From JAAZGD01 sp034003765 (GTDB lineage: Bacteria; Bacillota; Clostridia; Peptostreptococcales; Anaerovoracaceae), in contig JAVEXZ010000020.1 of assembly GCA_034003765.1 (NCBI GenBank), positions 1-28,087 of the forward strand: DNA of 28,087 nucleotides. Direction: 5' to 3'. Positions 1 to 8,311 of this stretch are shown here, piece after piece. Numbering within the stretch: position 1 is the first letter of the stretch; every line of letters begins with the position of its first letter. A program made the position numbers and the translations under genes. The notes below the pieces were generated by a model that did no database searches, was not told where the DNA came from, and was given only the letters and a program-made list of their open reading frames with translations.

Positions 1-404
1 AGCCTGATTACGCAAATTGCGTAGATATATCTACAAAGGCTGCTTTAAAAGAAATGGTAGCTCCTGGTCTATTGGCAATTATAGCCCCTCTATTTATTGG
101 ACTTCTGCTTGGACCCGAAGCCCTAGGTGGAATGCTTGCTGGCGCCCTATCTGCTGGTGTGCTCCTAGCCATTATGATGGCTAATGCAGGTGGTGCTTGG
201 GACAATGCTAAGAAGTATATTGAGAGTGGTCAACACGGTGGCAAGGGATCTGATGCCCATAAGGCTGCTGTTGTTGGAGACACAGTTGGAGATCCTTTCA
301 AAGATACGTCTGGTCCTTCAATTAATATATTGATTAAGCTTATGACCATAGTTGCAGTAGTATTTGCACCTTTGTTTGTAGCTGTTGGCGGGTTAATTGT
401 ATAA
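1..404 (+). CDS. hppA: Membrane-bound ion-translocating pyrophosphatase, C-terminal part (5' end outside window)
   Basis: Only the last 133 codons are present; the reading frame enters at base 3 and ends with TAA at 402-404. The residues GGAWDNAKKYIE and DTVGDPFKDTSGPS are hallmark C-terminal motifs of membrane pyrophosphatases, which hydrolyse cytosolic PPi and pump H+ or Na+ out of the cytoplasm. Hydrophobic stretches before, between and after these motifs fit the last transmembrane helices, and the protein ends in the usual short hydrophobic tail. The residues that separate K+-dependent from K+-independent enzymes, and Na+ from H+ pumps, lie upstream of the window, so the ion cannot be assigned. 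It converges on the minus-strand MFS gene across a shared terminator. Confidence 0.95.
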   Translation, partial: PDYANCVDISTKAALKEMVAPGLLAIIAPLFIGLLLGPEALGGMLAGALSAGVLLAIMMANAGGAWDNAKKYIESGQHGGKGSDAHKAAVVGDTVGDPFKDTSGPSINILIKLMTIVAVVFAPLFVAVGGLIV

Positions 405-466
405 AGGCAAAATCGATAACTGATAAATCTAGAATATTACATTCGACAAAAGTCTTGATATAGAAT

Positions 467-520
467 AAAAAAATGCACCTAGAGTTTGGCCACTTAAAGC
501 CTGACACTAGGTGTATTTTT
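467..520. terminator. Bidirectional intrinsic terminator between hppA and the MFS gene
   Basis: The arms TGCACCTAG (474-482) and CTAGGTGTA (507-515) pair with one G-T wobble. An A run lies on the left (467-473) and a T run on the right (516-520), so the hairpin has a U tract when transcribed in either direction. It lies between two convergent genes. Confidence 0.8.
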
Positions 521-1694
521 AATTAACATTACCCTCTTTGCCCGCCTTAAAACCAGCTAACCCGTATAAAAAGGCAGATATCATAAGGGCAATAATGGGG
601 ATTGACCAGGTGTGGGTTAGATCATAAAGTAGTCCCATTATAAGGGGGGCGATGGAGGCTACTAGGTATCCAATCAGGAACACAATTCCAGTAAGCTCTG
701 CCGCTTGGGTTGAATCCTTGGCCCGAAGAGAGAGCACGCATAGAAAAAGTGTATAGCTTGAAGCCATGGAAAAGCCCAGTAGAATGGCGCAAATAGTAAA
801 GCCCAAGAGGCTTGTAGAAAATGCCATAAAAAGGGAAGAAAGAAAAAATGTACACCCCGCTATCATACAGGGGATCTGTTGAGTTGAAAAGTGATGAACT
901 ATAATACCTGCAATTATCGCCCCAGGTATTCCGCATAATTGTACTACGGATGCAAGATAACCAGCCTCTGTTCCTGTGTAACCCGCTGATTGAACAATGG
1001 TGGGAAGCCATGAAATAGATCCATAATATATAAAGGCTTGTCCTACCATTAAGACTGTAATCCATCTAGCCAGAGGGGACACTCTAATTAATCTAAAACC
1101 AGGGAAAGAGCCTGAAAGGGAATTTCTAAGGCTATCATGGTAAGAGTTTTTCTGTGTGAGCCAGAGTATTATGCAAAGGACAATTAGGGGGAACCACTGG
1201 GCAAGTGAAATCTGCCAACTAGAAGTTATCTTGGCAACAGGAACTGCCAAGGCAGAGGAAAGGGCGGCGAAAACATACATCATTGTGGTATAAAAACTTG
1301 TAACCGGTCCAACTCTTAGTGGGAAATTATCCTTGATAATAGCGGGAATAAGAACGTTGATAAAACACATACCCAAACCCACCATGGCAGCCCCTAAGAA
1401 AAGCCCTGCTAATCCTCCAAAGGAACGAATCAGTAAAGATAAACCATAAATCGAAAGCCCAAGACTAAGTGTTGTAATTACACCCTTCGATCCTAAAAAT
1501 TTGCTGATGGGCATAGATGCAAGGGCAACAATAACCACAGGCAAAGTTACGATAAAACCTGAAGCCCCGTATGATATGTTTAAGTCTTTTTGAATGATTG
1601 GTAGTAAGGGTCCAAGAGCAACTGTGGGGGCTCTACTAATAGCACCTAATAGCAAAATCCCCAAAAGCAGGATCAAGGGGTGTGGAGTTTTCAT
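519..1694 (-). CDS. MFS permease, CynX/NimT-like family
   Basis: A 391-residue polytopic membrane protein with about 12 hydrophobic helices, the usual MFS size. The N-terminal segment ending in GPLLPIIQKDL and the stretch LIPAIIKDNFPLRVG after helix 4 resemble the CynX/NimT (cyanate/nitroimidazole transporter) branch; the substrate is not predictable. The start ATG is preceded by GAGGT at a good distance. It is the last gene of the minus-strand run, 30 bases after the second trkH, and ends in the bidirectional hairpin. A link to potassium transport is only positional; it may be a passenger of the operon. Confidence 0.85.
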   Translation of the reverse strand: MKTPHPLILLLGILLLGAISRAPTVALGPLLPIIQKDLNISYGASGFIVTLPVVIVALASMPISKFLGSKGVITTLSLGLSIYGLSLLIRSFGGLAGLFLGAAMVGLGMCFINVLIPAIIKDNFPLRVGPVTSFYTTMMYVFAALSSALAVPVAKITSSWQISLAQWFPLIVLCIILWLTQKNSYHDSLRNSLSGSFPGFRLIRVSPLARWITVLMVGQAFIYYGSISWLPTIVQSAGYTGTEAGYLASVVQLCGIPGAIIAGIIVHHFSTQQIPCMIAGCTFFLSSLFMAFSTSLLGFTICAILLGFSMASSYTLFLCVLSLRAKDSTQAAELTGIVFLIGYLVASIAPLIMGLLYDLTHTWSIPIIALMISAFLYGLAGFKAGKEGNVN

Positions 1695-1724
1695 GTTTTA
1701 CCTCGTGTCTTTTTCTGTTAAGTG

Positions 1725-3182
1725 TTAATTGTTTTTCCAAAAGGCTGGTGTGAAGAGCAAGAAAATAGTGAATATTTCAAGGCGGCCCATAAGCATTAAT
1801 GCGGACATGTATAGCCTTAGGCCTGTATCGAACATACCGTAGTTACCACTTGCTCCCAGTTCACCAAAGCTGAGGCCTGTATTTCCCAAACAACCGGCAG
1901 CTACCCCTAGGGTAGTCTCTAAATCCAATCCTTGCAGAGATAAAACAACTACGGATATCAAAAAAACCATAAAATAAAGCATCATAAAGCTAGTCATCCG
2001 AGAGACACTATCAGACTGTATTGGAACTCGCCCCACCTTGATGGCGGCTATTCCTGATGGATGAAGCCTTCTAAAAAACATTCGCCCAATGACTTTGAAT
2101 GCTATTAAAATTCGAATAACCTTAACACCTCCACAAGTTGAAGCGGCGCATCCCCCAACGAACATTAAAATGAAAAGCACCATCTTGCACTCTCCTGGCC
2201 ACTGAGTAAAATCAGTTATGGCATAGCCAGCAGTACTTATTATTGAGATTACCTGAAATAGTGCATGGCGGAAAGCTGAATGGATGCTAGTGTAGGTTTC
2301 TGAGTTGTAAAGGCCTAAAGTTATCACAAGGGATGAGCTCAAAATTATTCCACAAAACAACCTTAGCTCGGAATTTTTTATAACCTCTCTCCATTTCCCG
2401 TGAAGTAATTGAAAATACATTAAAAAACTAATTGAGGCTAGAAAGCAAAAGAAGGCTATGACACCCTCAATGTATACACTGTCATAATAGGCTAAGCCGT
2501 CAGTATGAGCGAATAATCCACCTGTACTTACACTTCCAAAAGTATTTACTATGGCATCGAAAACAGTCATTTCTGTAAAGAAAAAGAGAAGGCAAAACTC
2601 GGTCACTGAAAAGGCCAAGTAGGTTAGATAGAGAATTTTTGTAGTAGAAGAAGTATGGGCAACGATTTTTTGAAAACTAGGGCCTGGGGTTTCAGCCTGA
2701 ACTATAGTTTGGCCGCTAATACCCAGGGCAGGTAATATTGAAATAGCGAATACAAGAATTCCCATTCCTCCTAGCCAATTGGAAATGGCTTTCCACATAA
2801 GAAGGCCTCTAGGCATTAAGTCAACGTTTCTAATAGTTGCCCCAGTTGTTGTAAAGCCTGCAACAGATTCAAAAAATGCATCTACGGGATGGGTTAAATC
2901 GCTGGACAAAAAATATGGAAGAGCTCCAAAAATAGAAGCGAAAAACCAACAAAGAGCTACAACCATGTAGCCGTCCCTTAATTTTAGTTTCCCTGATACA
3001 TTACGTAAATATATTGAGCATCCTCCCCCTAAAGCTATTGAAAATATAGAAGATTTCAAAAAGGCCTGCTGAACTAGTATGGTGTCATAAACACGAGAAA
3101 AAAGAAAAGCTGGTATCATAGCTATTCCCACAATAAAAACTATTAATGAAACTATTTTAATTATGACTTTCCAATTAAGCAT
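1725..3182 (-). CDS. trkH: Potassium uptake protein TrkH family, divergent paralogue
   Basis: The pore-forming subunit of a Trk/Ktr K+ transporter, 485 residues, with four pore-loop repeats. Filter regions are visible as TTTGAT (111-116), VSTGG (218-222), STAGY (316-320) and NTGLSFG (434-440). The filter glycines are kept, but the fourth loop reads GLSFG where the neighbouring paralogue has GPGFG, and the gating loop reads GGCAASTCGG (343-352) instead of GGCSGSTGGG. It starts 8 bases after the upstream trkH stop; that stop TAG is the first part of its own TAGGAG ribosome binding site, suggesting translational coupling. It presumably works with the TrkA encoded two genes upstream. K+ versus Na+/K+ selectivity is open. 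Confidence 0.93.
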   Translation of the reverse strand: MLNWKVIIKIVSLIVFIVGIAMIPAFLFSRVYDTILVQQAFLKSSIFSIALGGGCSIYLRNVSGKLKLRDGYMVVALCWFFASIFGALPYFLSSDLTHPVDAFFESVAGFTTTGATIRNVDLMPRGLLMWKAISNWLGGMGILVFAISILPALGISGQTIVQAETPGPSFQKIVAHTSSTTKILYLTYLAFSVTEFCLLFFFTEMTVFDAIVNTFGSVSTGGLFAHTDGLAYYDSVYIEGVIAFFCFLASISFLMYFQLLHGKWREVIKNSELRLFCGIILSSSLVITLGLYNSETYTSIHSAFRHALFQVISIISTAGYAITDFTQWPGECKMVLFILMFVGGCAASTCGGVKVIRILIAFKVIGRMFFRRLHPSGIAAIKVGRVPIQSDSVSRMTSFMMLYFMVFLISVVVLSLQGLDLETTLGVAAGCLGNTGLSFGELGASGNYGMFDTGLRLYMSALMLMGRLEIFTIFLLFTPAFWKNN

Positions 3183-3190
3183 ACAAACTC

Positions 3191-4648
3191 CTAGCTATTG
3201 CGATTCCAGAATTTGGGAGTAAACAACATAAATATGGTAAACAACTCCAAACGACCAGCTAACATTAAAAAACTGAGGAAGATTTTAATGGGGTCAGAAA
3301 AGATGCTATAGTTCATGGCAGGGCCCACTCCTCCAAACCCAGGACCAATACTCCCGATACAAGCCATAGCTGCAGTTAAGGAGGTAACCATATCATGATT
3401 ATCAAAACTGATGATAACAGAGCTAAACATAATAGTCGCAACATAAAGTAGGGAAAAACCACCAACTGCTGTTACCACATCTCCAGGAACGGTTTTGGCC
3501 CCTAAACGTACAGTGCAAACAGCGTTGGGATGGAGACGCACCAATATCCCTCTTCGAACAAATCTTAGTATTATTAAGGCCCTAATGGCTTTTAGGCCGC
3601 CTCCAGTAGATCCAGAGCAACCTCCTACCATCATCAAGCAAAACAATATGGCTTTTGAAAATGTTGGCCATAGGTCATAGTTGACAGTGGCATATCCAGT
3701 AGTTGTTATTACTGAAGCCACTTGGAAGGCAGATTCACGAAGGGCAAGGGGCAGACCGTATAGGTTGCTGGAAAAAAGGTTCAGAGAAATCAGTGCTGTA
3801 GCCACAAAAATAATTGTCATAAAAAAACGGAATTCGCTATCCTTAAAAAATCCGTAAAGTCCCCTCTTGGAACTTGTGTAATAAAGGGTAAAATTTAAGG
3901 CGGAAAGCACCATGAAAAGGGTTACTACCAGGCTAACATAGGTGCTTTGAAAGTGACCTAAGCTATCATTGTAGGAAGAAAAACCACCTGTACCAACAGT
4001 GCCAAATGTGTGGACCAGGGCATCAAACCAATTCAAACCTCCCAACTTCAGTAAAAGGGTTTCTGTGATTGTAAGAATCAAGTAGATTGTAAAAAGAATT
4101 CTTGCTTGGCCTTTGAATTTGGGGCTTATCTTTTCATATGTAGGGCCTGGAGTTTCTGCCCGGAGAATATTAAAGCCTCCAATATTTAACTGAGGCATTA
4201 TAGCTATAGCGAAAATCACTATTCCAAGACCTCCCAGCCAATGGGTGAAGGATCTCCAAAAAAGGATGCTGTAAGGCATACTCTCAATACCCGTAAGTAT
4301 AGAAGCTCCAGTGGTAGAAAAACCAGAAGCCATTTCAAAGAAACTATCTACAAAGGACATTTTCCCTGATAGGACAAAGGGGAAGGCTCCCAAAATTGTT
4401 ACTAGGATCCATACCAAGGCAACAATTAAAAAGCCGTCTCGTATTCGGATGGCCTTGTTTGAAGGAGTAACCGCCATGGTAATTATAACCCCAGCCATAA
4501 TAGCGGGTATTACAATCCCATAAAATGCAGAATACATTTCTTTTTCTCCGTATATAATTGCAACTACCCATGGGAATGTCATGGCAAGCCCACTGACAAT
4601 AAAAACCTTCCCCAATATAAGCATAATTGAATTGTAATTAAACCCCAT
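3191..4648 (-). CDS. trkH: Potassium uptake protein TrkH family, canonical paralogue
   Basis: The pore subunit of a Trk K+ transporter, 485 residues, the same length as the adjacent paralogue. The four filter regions match the family well: STTGAS (111-116), VGTGG (218-222), TTTGYAT (315-321) and SIGPGFG (433-439). The glycine-rich gating loop GGCSGSTGGG (342-351), followed by a Lys/Arg-rich stretch, is intact. The ATG lies 11 bases after the trkA stop; the trkA stop TAG merges with the GAG of its Shine-Dalgarno sequence. The order trkA-trkH-trkH suggests tandem duplication and divergence, with this copy under the stronger family constraint. It acts in the cytoplasmic membrane with TrkA as regulator. 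Confidence 0.95.
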   Translation of the reverse strand: MGFNYNSIMLILGKVFIVSGLAMTFPWVVAIIYGEKEMYSAFYGIVIPAIMAGVIITMAVTPSNKAIRIRDGFLIVALVWILVTILGAFPFVLSGKMSFVDSFFEMASGFSTTGASILTGIESMPYSILFWRSFTHWLGGLGIVIFAIAIMPQLNIGGFNILRAETPGPTYEKISPKFKGQARILFTIYLILTITETLLLKLGGLNWFDALVHTFGTVGTGGFSSYNDSLGHFQSTYVSLVVTLFMVLSALNFTLYYTSSKRGLYGFFKDSEFRFFMTIIFVATALISLNLFSSNLYGLPLALRESAFQVASVITTTGYATVNYDLWPTFSKAILFCLMMVGGCSGSTGGGLKAIRALIILRFVRRGILVRLHPNAVCTVRLGAKTVPGDVVTAVGGFSLLYVATIMFSSVIISFDNHDMVTSLTAAMACIGSIGPGFGGVGPAMNYSIFSDPIKIFLSFLMLAGRLELFTIFMLFTPKFWNRNS

Positions 4649-4659
4649 TATATTGACTC

Positions 4660-6027
4660 CTAGCCAAAGATTCCTAGTGGTCCTTTGCTACGTAATAGCT
4701 TTTCCAAAGAAGGCAGTTCTGACAAAAGGCACATAATAAGGACCCTGTCCCCTTCAATTATTTTGGTATCTCCTTTTGGAATTATAACATTACTACCTCG
4801 ATGAATAGCAGCTATTATGGTCCCTTCTGGAAGCTCTAGCTCACTTAAGGGAGTATGCAAAATAGCCATATGTTGGCCAGCGAAAATTTCCATAATTTCA
4901 GCCTGACCTTGTATTAATTGACTGGAAATTATACGCTTGCTACCTTGAATGAATCTAAGGATATTGCTGGCTGTAATGTTTAGTGGATTCAAAACCATAT
5001 CCACACCCATTGATTCTATTAGGCCAGAATAACTATCTCTAGATATCTTGGCGATAACATCTTCAATTCCCTTTCTTTTGGCCATAAGGGCAAGCAAAAG
5101 ATTTTCTTCGTCATAGCCAGTAGTGGTAACAAAGGCATCCATTTCGTCTAAATTTTCGGATTCAAGCAAGGCTATATCTGTTGCATCTCCATTAAGGATC
5201 ATTACATTGTCTAAATGAGCAGCTAGATAGTGGCATCGTTCTTTAGACACTTCAACTATTTTTACAGCTATTCCAAACTCTGAGAGTTTTTGTGCCAAGT
5301 AAAGGCCCGTTTTTCCTCCCCCGATAATCATTACTCTTTGTAGATCCGTATACTTACCTTTAACATGAACCTTGGAATCAAGAGCCATGATTGGGTTTTT
5401 TTCTCCAACCATATACAGGACATCATCTTTTTCGATAGTTGATGGTCCATGGGGAATAATAACCTTACCATTCCTAGATATACTAACTACCAACATATTA
5501 TTAAGAACCTTATTAAAGTCAAACATATTGACTCCTATAAGTTCAGGGATTTTATTTGCTAGCATTTCAATCATAGCAATTTTACCGCTTGTGAATATAC
5601 CGTTACTTAGGGTATATTTTTCTACCAAGTACTTATAGATCTCTAAACTAATAGCCAAATCGGGATTCACAATGGAATCCAGTTGAAAAGAGTCTTTCAA
5701 AAAGTCAAACTGGTTCATATGCTCAGGGCCTCTAACCCTTGCTATTACAGTGGAACAACCTAGTCTTTTTGCGCTGGAAGCTATTATTATATTCTTTTCA
5801 TCTTTGTCTGTTGTTGCAAGTAGATAGTCGTAGGAGGCTATGTTAATATCTTCTAGAACACTCTTTTGTTTGGCATTGGCATTAACAGTTAATATATCCA
5901 TTTGGGCAGATAGCCTTGCCAAGACTTCCTCGTCCTTATCTATTACTGTTACAGAATGATCGCCACCTAAAAGTGCTTCTGTAACCTTCATCCCCAATTT
6001 ACCAGCTCCTGCAATTGCAATTTTCAT
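4660..6027 (-). CDS. trkA: Trk system regulatory subunit TrkA (two RCK modules)
   Basis: A cytosolic regulator of TrkH channels, 455 residues, the usual length of the two-module form. Each half has a Rossmann RCK_N domain followed by RCK_C. The first nucleotide-binding loop is GAGKLG (7-12) with the acidic residue in VIDKD; the second is GGGKTG near residue 237. Such proteins bind NAD(H) or ATP/ADP and gate the K+ pore. The start is preceded by GGGGAG. It is the first gene of the minus-strand operon and is divergent from ftsZ; a possible -10 (TATAAT on the minus strand, 6087-6092) lies upstream, but I see no convincing -35 and no c-di-AMP riboswitch. One TrkA for two TrkH genes implies a shared regulator. 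Confidence 0.95.
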   Translation of the reverse strand: MKIAIAGAGKLGMKVTEALLGGDHSVTVIDKDEEVLARLSAQMDILTVNANAKQKSVLEDINIASYDYLLATTDKDEKNIIIASSAKRLGCSTVIARVRGPEHMNQFDFLKDSFQLDSIVNPDLAISLEIYKYLVEKYTLSNGIFTSGKIAMIEMLANKIPELIGVNMFDFNKVLNNMLVVSISRNGKVIIPHGPSTIEKDDVLYMVGEKNPIMALDSKVHVKGKYTDLQRVMIIGGGKTGLYLAQKLSEFGIAVKIVEVSKERCHYLAAHLDNVMILNGDATDIALLESENLDEMDAFVTTTGYDEENLLLALMAKRKGIEDVIAKISRDSYSGLIESMGVDMVLNPLNITASNILRFIQGSKRIISSQLIQGQAEIMEIFAGQHMAILHTPLSELELPEGTIIAAIHRGSNVIIPKGDTKIIEGDRVLIMCLLSELPSLEKLLRSKGPLGIFG

Positions 6028-6048
6028 TGTTTCTCCCCTGTAATACTC

Positions 6049-6075
6049 TGTATTCCTTGTATTCTTTGTATTTTA
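6049..6075. repeat. Three imperfect 9-bp tandem repeats in the trkA leader
   Basis: TGTATTCCT, TGTATTCTT and TGTATTTTA follow one another with a period of 9 between the trkA start and its likely promoter. In the transcript they would lie about 20-50 bases ahead of trkA. No function is known to me; this may be a simple slippage product. Confidence 0.5.
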
Positions 6076-6215
6076 CCACTCCATACATTATAAGCAATAT
6101 TTATTTGAAATAACAGGGGTAATAGGGTAAAATATTATTCGTGTAAGCGAAAGACAATTTTACCAAGCTTTATTGTTGCAAGGGAGTATTTTTTATACGT
6201 TTTGAGCCCACTTTA

Positions 6216-6224
6216 TGGTATAAT
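6216..6224 (+). promoter_or_regulatory. Extended -10 promoter for ftsZ
   Basis: TATAAT at 6219-6224 is preceded by TG one base upstream (6216-6217), the extended -10 pattern. No good -35 hexamer is found at 16-18 bases. It lies about 55 bases ahead of the ftsZ ATG in the 245-base divergent region. Confidence 0.5.
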
Positions 6225-6278
6225 GCAACATAAGTGTAAAGGTAAAATCATTAAAGGATTCGTAGGAGGGTCTTGTTG

Positions 6279-7415
6279 ATGTTAAAATTTGAGGTCAACG
6301 AACAAAATACTGCTAGGCTAATGGTAATAGGTGTAGGTGGCGGTGGGTGTAATGCAGTTAACAGAATGATAGAGACTGGAATGCGTGGTGTTCAGTTGGT
6401 GGCAGTAAACACCGACAGACAAGCGCTAAATTGTTCGAAAGCTGAAATTAAAATGCAAATCGGAGAGAAACAGACTCGTGGCCTTGGAGCTGGGGCCAAC
6501 CCAGAAGTGGGTCAAAAGGCAGCTGAAGAGAGCATTGAAGATATTATAAATATAATGAAGGGTGCTGATATGGTTTTCATTACCGCAGGCATGGGAGGTG
6601 GAACAGGTACTGGAGCTGCTCCTATTATTGCCAAGGCTGCAAGGGAAATGGGGATACTAACAGTTGGAGTGGTTACCAAACCCTTCACATTTGAGGGCAA
6701 AAAAAGAATGGGCCATGCAGACTTAGGTATCAAGTTCCTTAAAAAATATGTAGACTCCTTGGTTGTGGTTCCCAATGACAAGTTGTTGCAGATTGCAGAA
6801 AGAAACACCACAATGTTGGAAGCCTTTACTATGGCTGACGATGTTCTCAAACAAGGGGTTCGGGGTATTTCTGACATTATTGCTGAAGCAGGGATCATTA
6901 ATATGGACTTTGCTGACGTGGATACAATTATGAGAGATCGTGGGGTCGCCCATATGGGAGTAGGCCATGGCAGGGGTGAAGATAGGGTGGATCAAGCAGT
7001 TAAAGAAGCCATTGAAAGCCCTATGCTAGAGACCAGCATCACTGGAGCAAAAGCCATATTGTTGAATGTTCTTGGTGGATATGACCTGGGCATGGTTGAG
7101 GTTAATGAAATAGCTGATAAGATTCAGCAGGCGGCTGATGATGATGCTATAGTTATATTCGGTGCATCTGTAAGAGAAGAGCTTAACGAAGAAATTGTTG
7201 TTACAGTTATTGCAACTGGATTTGATAACAGACCTTCTGATGCATTAAGCAGATTGATTTCCGAAACTGGCGAACATGAAGATGAAGCTAGTAGTTCTAA
7301 CATACCTGGGCAAATTGATAATCCTTATGACACCATGGAATCAATGACATCAACAAAAGCCACTTTTGATATTCCAATATTTTTAAAGGGTGGAAAGAAA
7401 AATGATGAAGACTAG
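6279..7415 (+). CDS. ftsZ: Cell division protein FtsZ
   Basis: The tubulin-like GTPase that forms the cytokinetic ring, 378 residues. Seen are the N-terminal GGGGCNAVNRM loop (20-30), the tubulin signature GGGTGTG (106-112), the catalytic T7 loop with D210 and D213 in NMDFADV, and the C-terminal partner-binding peptide DIPIFL followed by basic residues. The linker before that peptide is short. An upstream in-frame TTG at 6273 is possible, but ATG 6279 is chosen because AGGAGG at 6264-6269 lies 9 bases before it and the MLKFE start matches the family. It stands alone: no ftsA or ftsQ is beside it, trkA is divergent, and its own terminator follows. Confidence 0.97.
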   Translation: MLKFEVNEQNTARLMVIGVGGGGCNAVNRMIETGMRGVQLVAVNTDRQALNCSKAEIKMQIGEKQTRGLGAGANPEVGQKAAEESIEDIINIMKGADMVFITAGMGGGTGTGAAPIIAKAAREMGILTVGVVTKPFTFEGKKRMGHADLGIKFLKKYVDSLVVVPNDKLLQIAERNTTMLEAFTMADDVLKQGVRGISDIIAEAGIINMDFADVDTIMRDRGVAHMGVGHGRGEDRVDQAVKEAIESPMLETSITGAKAILLNVLGGYDLGMVEVNEIADKIQQAADDDAIVIFGASVREELNEEIVVTVIATGFDNRPSDALSRLISETGEHEDEASSSNIPGQIDNPYDTMESMTSTKATFDIPIFLKGGKKNDED

Positions 7416-7432
7416 GATATTAACTCGAGAAT

Positions 7433-7457
7433 CCAGCCGGTTGATACCGGCTTTTTA
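7433..7457 (+). terminator. Intrinsic terminator after ftsZ
   Basis: AGCCGG (7435-7440) and CCGGCT (7447-7452) form a perfect 6-bp GC-rich stem with a 6-base loop, followed by TTTTT. It separates ftsZ from the methyltransferase-pheST run. Confidence 0.75.
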
Positions 7458-7519
7458 TCGTATTAGGGTGATATGCCACTATTGTCAAAGGCAAGAGTGC
7501 CAAGCACCATAGGTGATTT

Positions 7520-8311
7520 ATGAATAAGATTTTGGAAATAAAGTCCCGAGAAAACCCCATATACAAGGAGACAAAAAAACTGCTTGCTAAAAAGACCAGA
7601 GACAAATTAGGCCAATATCTGATTGAGGGTAACAAGCTAGTGGAAGAGGCCTTGAACCATGAAGTACCACTTACCTATATTATAGTGGCAGGGGCTTATG
7701 AAATTGAGTCTTCCAGGATTTTTCGTGAAGCACTAATTCCAGGCCATGTGCCAGTGTACAGGCTGGAAAATAATTTGTTTAACGACTTGGCGGATACCGT
7801 TACAAGCCAAGGGATTATGGGTATTGTTAGTAAAACTCATATACAAGACCTTCCTGATTATGGAAACATAGTAGTATTTGATAGGCTCCAAGACCCTGGG
7901 AACATAGGCACCATAATCCGTACTGCAGAAGCTGCGGCTTATGTAGGGGTAGCCATATTAAAGGGAACTGGGGATATCTTTAGCCCCAAGGTGGTAAGAG
8001 GATCTGCAGGATCTTTGTTCCGTATTCCCCTGGTGTTTTTTGACAGCTGGGAGGATTTTTTAGCCTCCAAAGCCGCCAAGGGCCGACTGTTGGTAGCAAC
8101 TAGCTTAAGGGCTAGCCGCTACTATTACCAAGAGAATATAAGAGAAAATATAGCACTAATTATTGGCAACGAAGGCCAAGGGATAGATCCCATACTAGAA
8201 GAAAAATGTGATATTTCTATAAAAATACCAATGAAAGGCAATATGGATTCCTTGAATGTAGCTGTGGCAGCTGGCATCTTGATGTATGAATCTGTGAGGG
8301 GTAAAGAATGA
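7520..8311 (+). CDS. TrmH/SpoU-family RNA 2'-O-ribose methyltransferase
   Basis: A SPOUT-class, SAM-dependent RNA ribose methyltransferase of 263 residues. The N-terminal third (about 1-100) is the L30e-like RNA substrate-binding domain, with YLIEGNKLVEEAL near residue 36. The three SpoU motifs follow: PGNIGTIIRTAE around residue 125, IIGNEGQGIDP near 215, and IPMKGNMDSLNVAVAA near 235. This gene commonly sits just ahead of pheS in Bacillota; the modified base (rRNA or tRNA) cannot be told from sequence. The Shine-Dalgarno AGGTGA is weak and only 3 bases from the ATG, but the N terminus matches the family. Its TGA overlaps the pheS ATG (ATGA). Confidence 0.9.
   Translation: MNKILEIKSRENPIYKETKKLLAKKTRDKLGQYLIEGNKLVEEALNHEVPLTYIIVAGAYEIESSRIFREALIPGHVPVYRLENNLFNDLADTVTSQGIMGIVSKTHIQDLPDYGNIVVFDRLQDPGNIGTIIRTAEAAAYVGVAILKGTGDIFSPKVVRGSAGSLFRIPLVFFDSWEDFLASKAAKGRLLVATSLRASRYYYQENIRENIALIIGNEGQGIDPILEEKCDISIKIPMKGNMDSLNVAVAAGILMYESVRGKE

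Noticed and set aside
6028..6272. Possible c-di-AMP riboswitch controlling trkA
   Set aside because: The region lacks the conserved aptamer segments and has no terminator hairpin ahead of trkA.
7458..7519. Possible T-box leader ahead of the methyltransferase-pheST operon
   Set aside because: Only about 60 bases lie between the ftsZ terminator and the start codon; there is no T-box core or specifier stem.
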